Below are positions 21,784-24,197 of a DNA stretch of 24,197 nucleotides, in pieces; position 1 is the stretch's first letter, and each line of letters opens with the position of its first letter. Position numbers and translations under genes: made by a program. The stretch is from an uncultured Eubacteriales bacterium (GTDB lineage: Bacteria > Bacillota > Clostridia > Oscillospirales > Acutalibacteraceae), in the NCBI GenBank assembly GCA_948933715.1, contig CAQZPH010000012.1, positions 1-24,197 of the forward strand. Reading direction: 5' to 3'. Under the pieces are notes generated by a model. The model was not told the origin of the DNA. It did not search any database and was given only the letters and a program-made list of their open reading frames with translations.

Positions 21784-23514
21784 TTAGTTTAAATCCTCCT
21801 GTGTAATGTCTACTTTGTTACCACCTGAAGGATCTTCTGTAAATACTTTAAAGTCTTGTTTATGACTAGTATTAAAACGAGCTACAGTATAAGTTTGACC
21901 ATTCGGGAAAAAGAACTCTACAGAATTTTTATCAGTTAATACTTTCAAATTAATAGATTTTTGGTTTTTAAGTCCAGAATCAGCAATATATCCATTACCT
22001 GATCCTAAAAGTCCATCAAAGTAATAACTTGAAGCAGCTTGACCATTTCTTCCTCTATCTAATTCGCCAGATCTTGTCTTCACATTATACTTACCGTTGC
22101 TTGGATCATAATTAAATCTTACGTAATCCTTACCTTGCCAAATATCAATGTAAATGCGTCCTGTATAGTTACCTTTAGTATTATAGAAATGAAGATTGTA
22201 GGCTTTATTTACAGATAAGTTTGGTACGTCAAATAGATTATGAATTAATCCATTAGTATCTCTTCCATTAGTAAATGGTCGATTAGAACTCGCATTAACT
22301 CCGTTAATAGGTCGATCTTTAGATACTCCAGTATAACGTTTTACATCTTTGCCTTGACCAACAATTGGCGTTGACTTAATAGTTAAATCATTGTTCATTT
22401 CTAAATCTCTAGCTACAGAATATGATCCTAAACGTTTGGTAAATTCACTAGTTGCAGCTTCGTCATTATGAACACCATTTGCAGTATAGCTCCAGTTACC
22501 AATCCATCCCATAGACTTAATAGTTTTTGCTGATTCAGATAAATCTGAACTACCGGAAAAGTTAGCGCCATAATAATCAGAGCCTTGATCTAAACGCTTG
22601 GCATCAGTTTCAGGCGCAAAAAGCCCATTACTATCTAAGTGTCCTACAATGTAATAAGTTCCTGTAGTTTGTCCTGCATGTGGAGCTTTTGCACCAAAGA
22701 AGAGAACTTGTTTAGTTTGACCATTTGGTGTCTTCATTGTTCTTAGTACAGGACATTCTACTGGTGTAGTATCACGTAAGTCTACGCCTCGTAAATAAGT
22801 TCCCATCCCTACTTTAGATGCTCCATTTGGATCAGCTTTGGACCAGTTAATGCCATCCTTAGACTGATATACGCCGATTTCACTTCCTTCAGCAACATAC
22901 ATTAGCATCTTTCCATGCCAGTAAACAACAGCAGGATCACGTTCATCTACACGATTCTGACTAGTCCAGCCCCATGAATGATCAATCACAGGGGATGCGT
23001 TATTTAGCACATGGCTAAAAGTCTTTCCGTTATCGCTAGACCATGCAGCCCAAATATTTTGAGAACCACCATCATGCTTTTCAAGGCCAGAGAAGTAAGC
23101 AACTTGAGCGCCCTTAGGCACACCCTTAATTTGTCCCTTGTTGACTAAAACTGTTCCAGTCCAAGCACTGGACCAAGTATAAGGTGCCTCGGGACCATCT
23201 GCTTTAATTGCTTCATTTTGTTGGGTAAAATGAACAAAATCTTTAGTGGTAGTGTGATACCAATTTTGGTGACCAGCCTCATTAGGATCGTCTGCCGTTT
23301 CAGAATGTAAGAAATACAAATCGTAATATTTGCCTTTTTCATTCCAAACAATGCTTTGAAGATCATTAGACCACCCATCCTTAGTAGTTAGGTGATATAC
23401 GCTTTCATGAGCTGTAGAAGTAATACTGTCCGCATGAACAACATTACTTACTCCAATTCCTGCACCTAAAGCTACCAATACGCTTGCTGATAATACATAT
23501 TTATTCAATTTCAT
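21784..23514 (-). CDS. Secreted GH32 fructan hydrolase (levanase/fructanase type)
   Basis: Glycoside hydrolase family 32 enzyme that should release fructose from levan, inulin or sucrose outside the cell; 576 residues. A signal peptide (MKLNKYVLSASVLVALGAGI core, cut near VHA-DS at 28-29) precedes the catalytic five-blade domain. The nucleophile is Asp51 in GWSNDLQ, a variant of the usual WMNDPNG. The transition-state stabiliser is Asp193 in RDP, and the acid/base Glu253 is in VECP. DYYGANFSG follows at 313-321. The last 150 residues form the beta-sandwich domain of the family. There is no LPxTG anchor. AAAGGA precedes the ATG. Exact substrate cannot be read from sequence. Confidence 0.88.
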   Translation of the reverse strand: MKLNKYVLSASVLVALGAGIGVSNVVHADSITSTAHESVYHLTTKDGWSNDLQSIVWNEKGKYYDLYFLHSETADDPNEAGHQNWYHTTTKDFVHFTQQNEAIKADGPEAPYTWSSAWTGTVLVNKGQIKGVPKGAQVAYFSGLEKHDGGSQNIWAAWSSDNGKTFSHVLNNASPVIDHSWGWTSQNRVDERDPAVVYWHGKMLMYVAEGSEIGVYQSKDGINWSKADPNGASKVGMGTYLRGVDLRDTTPVECPVLRTMKTPNGQTKQVLFFGAKAPHAGQTTGTYYIVGHLDSNGLFAPETDAKRLDQGSDYYGANFSGSSDLSESAKTIKSMGWIGNWSYTANGVHNDEAATSEFTKRLGSYSVARDLEMNNDLTIKSTPIVGQGKDVKRYTGVSKDRPINGVNASSNRPFTNGRDTNGLIHNLFDVPNLSVNKAYNLHFYNTKGNYTGRIYIDIWQGKDYVRFNYDPSNGKYNVKTRSGELDRGRNGQAASSYYFDGLLGSGNGYIADSGLKNQKSINLKVLTDKNSVEFFFPNGQTYTVARFNTSHKQDFKVFTEDPSGGNKVDITQEDLN

Positions 23515-23540
23515 GTTAAAGTTTTCCTTTCTACATCATA

Positions 23541-23576
23541 TAAAAAACGGCTTTCAGTTACATGAAAGTCGTTTTT
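23541..23576 (-). terminator. Terminator-like hairpin just before the fructanase gene
   Basis: A 14-bp stem with one G-U pair (23543-23556 with 23563-23576), six-base loop and T-run on the minus strand. It lies 27 bp before the fructanase ATG, too close for a promoter to fit between. It either ends the gene at 23638 or works as an attenuator for the fructanase. Confidence 0.7.
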
Positions 23577-23637
23577 AACACTAATATTGAATTCTTACTG
23601 CGTCTCACTGTTTTCGTCACTGTTCAGATAGTACTAC

Positions 23638-24141
23638 TTAATTTGTTTGTTCCTTCCAATCAGGAGCATAGGTTTCTACAAAATACGGTAAATTATCTCT
23701 ACTTACGTAATGTTGTAATTCAAGATTTGTTTTTACTCGCTTAGTAGCATCAAACCAAAAATTTAAGTCTTTTACTTGACGATATGGACTCGTGGTTTTA
23801 ATTACATCAAAAAAGTCATCTAAAATAAGTATTCTAATTTTTTGATCGGATACACTTCTTTTCAACAACATTTTCATGTAGTCGATACCGTAATTTTCTT
23901 TAATATAATTCTCTACACCCATTTGAATTTTATGTTTGTCAGTACATATGTGGGAAACCATATAATTCATGGCTAGTCTTGGTACCATTTGTTTAATAGC
24001 TTTTTCAGGGATAAATTGACTATAATATTTTGAATCTATGCCCTCTATACTTTCATAATGATTAAGAGCTTGATTCATAGTAAGTTGTAACTCAATGTAC
24101 GTATAATTTTCTACATACTCTATTAATTCATTATTACTCAT
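23638..24141 (-). CDS. DWKE-family protein C
   Basis: Not recognised; 167 residues, helical, soluble. Full-length paralogue of the protein at 20883-21392, and its last 60 residues are closest to protein A (RQVKDLNFWFDATKRVKTNL, then FVETYAPDWKEQT). GAGGAA lies upstream of the ATG. It precedes the fructanase gene. The last 56 bp of the window hold only its upstream region. Confidence 0.7.
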   Translation of the reverse strand: MSNNELIEYVENYTYIELQLTMNQALNHYESIEGIDSKYYSQFIPEKAIKQMVPRLAMNYMVSHICTDKHKIQMGVENYIKENYGIDYMKMLLKRSVSDQKIRILILDDFFDVIKTTSPYRQVKDLNFWFDATKRVKTNLELQHYVSRDNLPYFVETYAPDWKEQTN

Positions 24142-24197
24142 AAGCTGTTCCTCATCTTACGTACACAACATAATTTTTTTGGCTGTTATTATCTGAT

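Noticed and set aside
1..24197. Complete circular plasmid
   Set aside because: The two ends show no visible overlap and no ParA/ParB was found, so completeness cannot be shown from this window.

Overview
The window looks like most or all of a plasmid from a low-GC Gram-positive bacterium, probably a member of the Lactobacillaceae. The AT-rich sequence, AGGAGG-type ribosome binding sites, sigma-A promoters, a RepA_N-type replication initiator and a lactobacillus-like secreted GH32 fructanase support this. The host assignment is inference. No tRNA, rRNA, CRISPR array, ParA/ParB pair, relaxase or conjugation gene was recognised. Almost every gene is on the minus strand; a toxin-antitoxin pair, the remnant of a second one and a predicted antisense RNA are on the plus strand.

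Layout. (1) 278-2747: an operon with a helix-turn-helix protein, a protein made of two fused RusA-type Holliday-junction resolvase domains, and a coiled-coil protein. (2) 2858-4115: a small protein, a serine recombinase and a small unknown protein, suited to multimer resolution. (3) 4200-5364: remnants of a decayed toxin-antitoxin pair, then an intact HigB/HigA addiction module under a palindromic operator. (4) 5371-7922: an S24-type repressor with a damaged N-terminus, two unknown proteins, a lipoprotein nuclease and a small membrane protein. (5) 8041-13999: about 6 kb of small colinear genes. Three encode related two-helix membrane proteins, three encode related zinc ribbons, and the rest encode further membrane proteins, a lipoprotein and unknowns. 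I do not recognise this cluster as any described system. (6) 14040-18353: three DNA methyltransferases (HsdM-like, beta-class and C5-cytosine) with small genes between them and no restriction endonuclease. The C5 enzyme carries a G7 tract. The beta-class gene carries a G8 tract and is frameshifted at an A7 run. (7) 18394-18999: an IS200/IS605 remnant with the 3' end of tnpB and a terminal hairpin. (8) 19045-20496: repA with three 54-bp repeats inside the gene, and a leader carrying a predicted antisense RNA of about 82 nt. (9) 20497-24141: three paralogous small proteins with a common C-terminal module, one before and two around a secreted GH32 fructan hydrolase and a small membrane protein.

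How the parts may work together (inference). repA with its antisense RNA sets copy number. The recombinase resolves multimers and HigBA kills plasmid-free cells. The orphan methyltransferases may protect the plasmid from host restriction, possibly in a phase-variable way. The fructanase and surface nuclease give the host nutritional functions. Three separate frameshifts fall in low-complexity runs (an A6, an A7 and a TA repeat), so read-level confirmation is needed before calling them biological.
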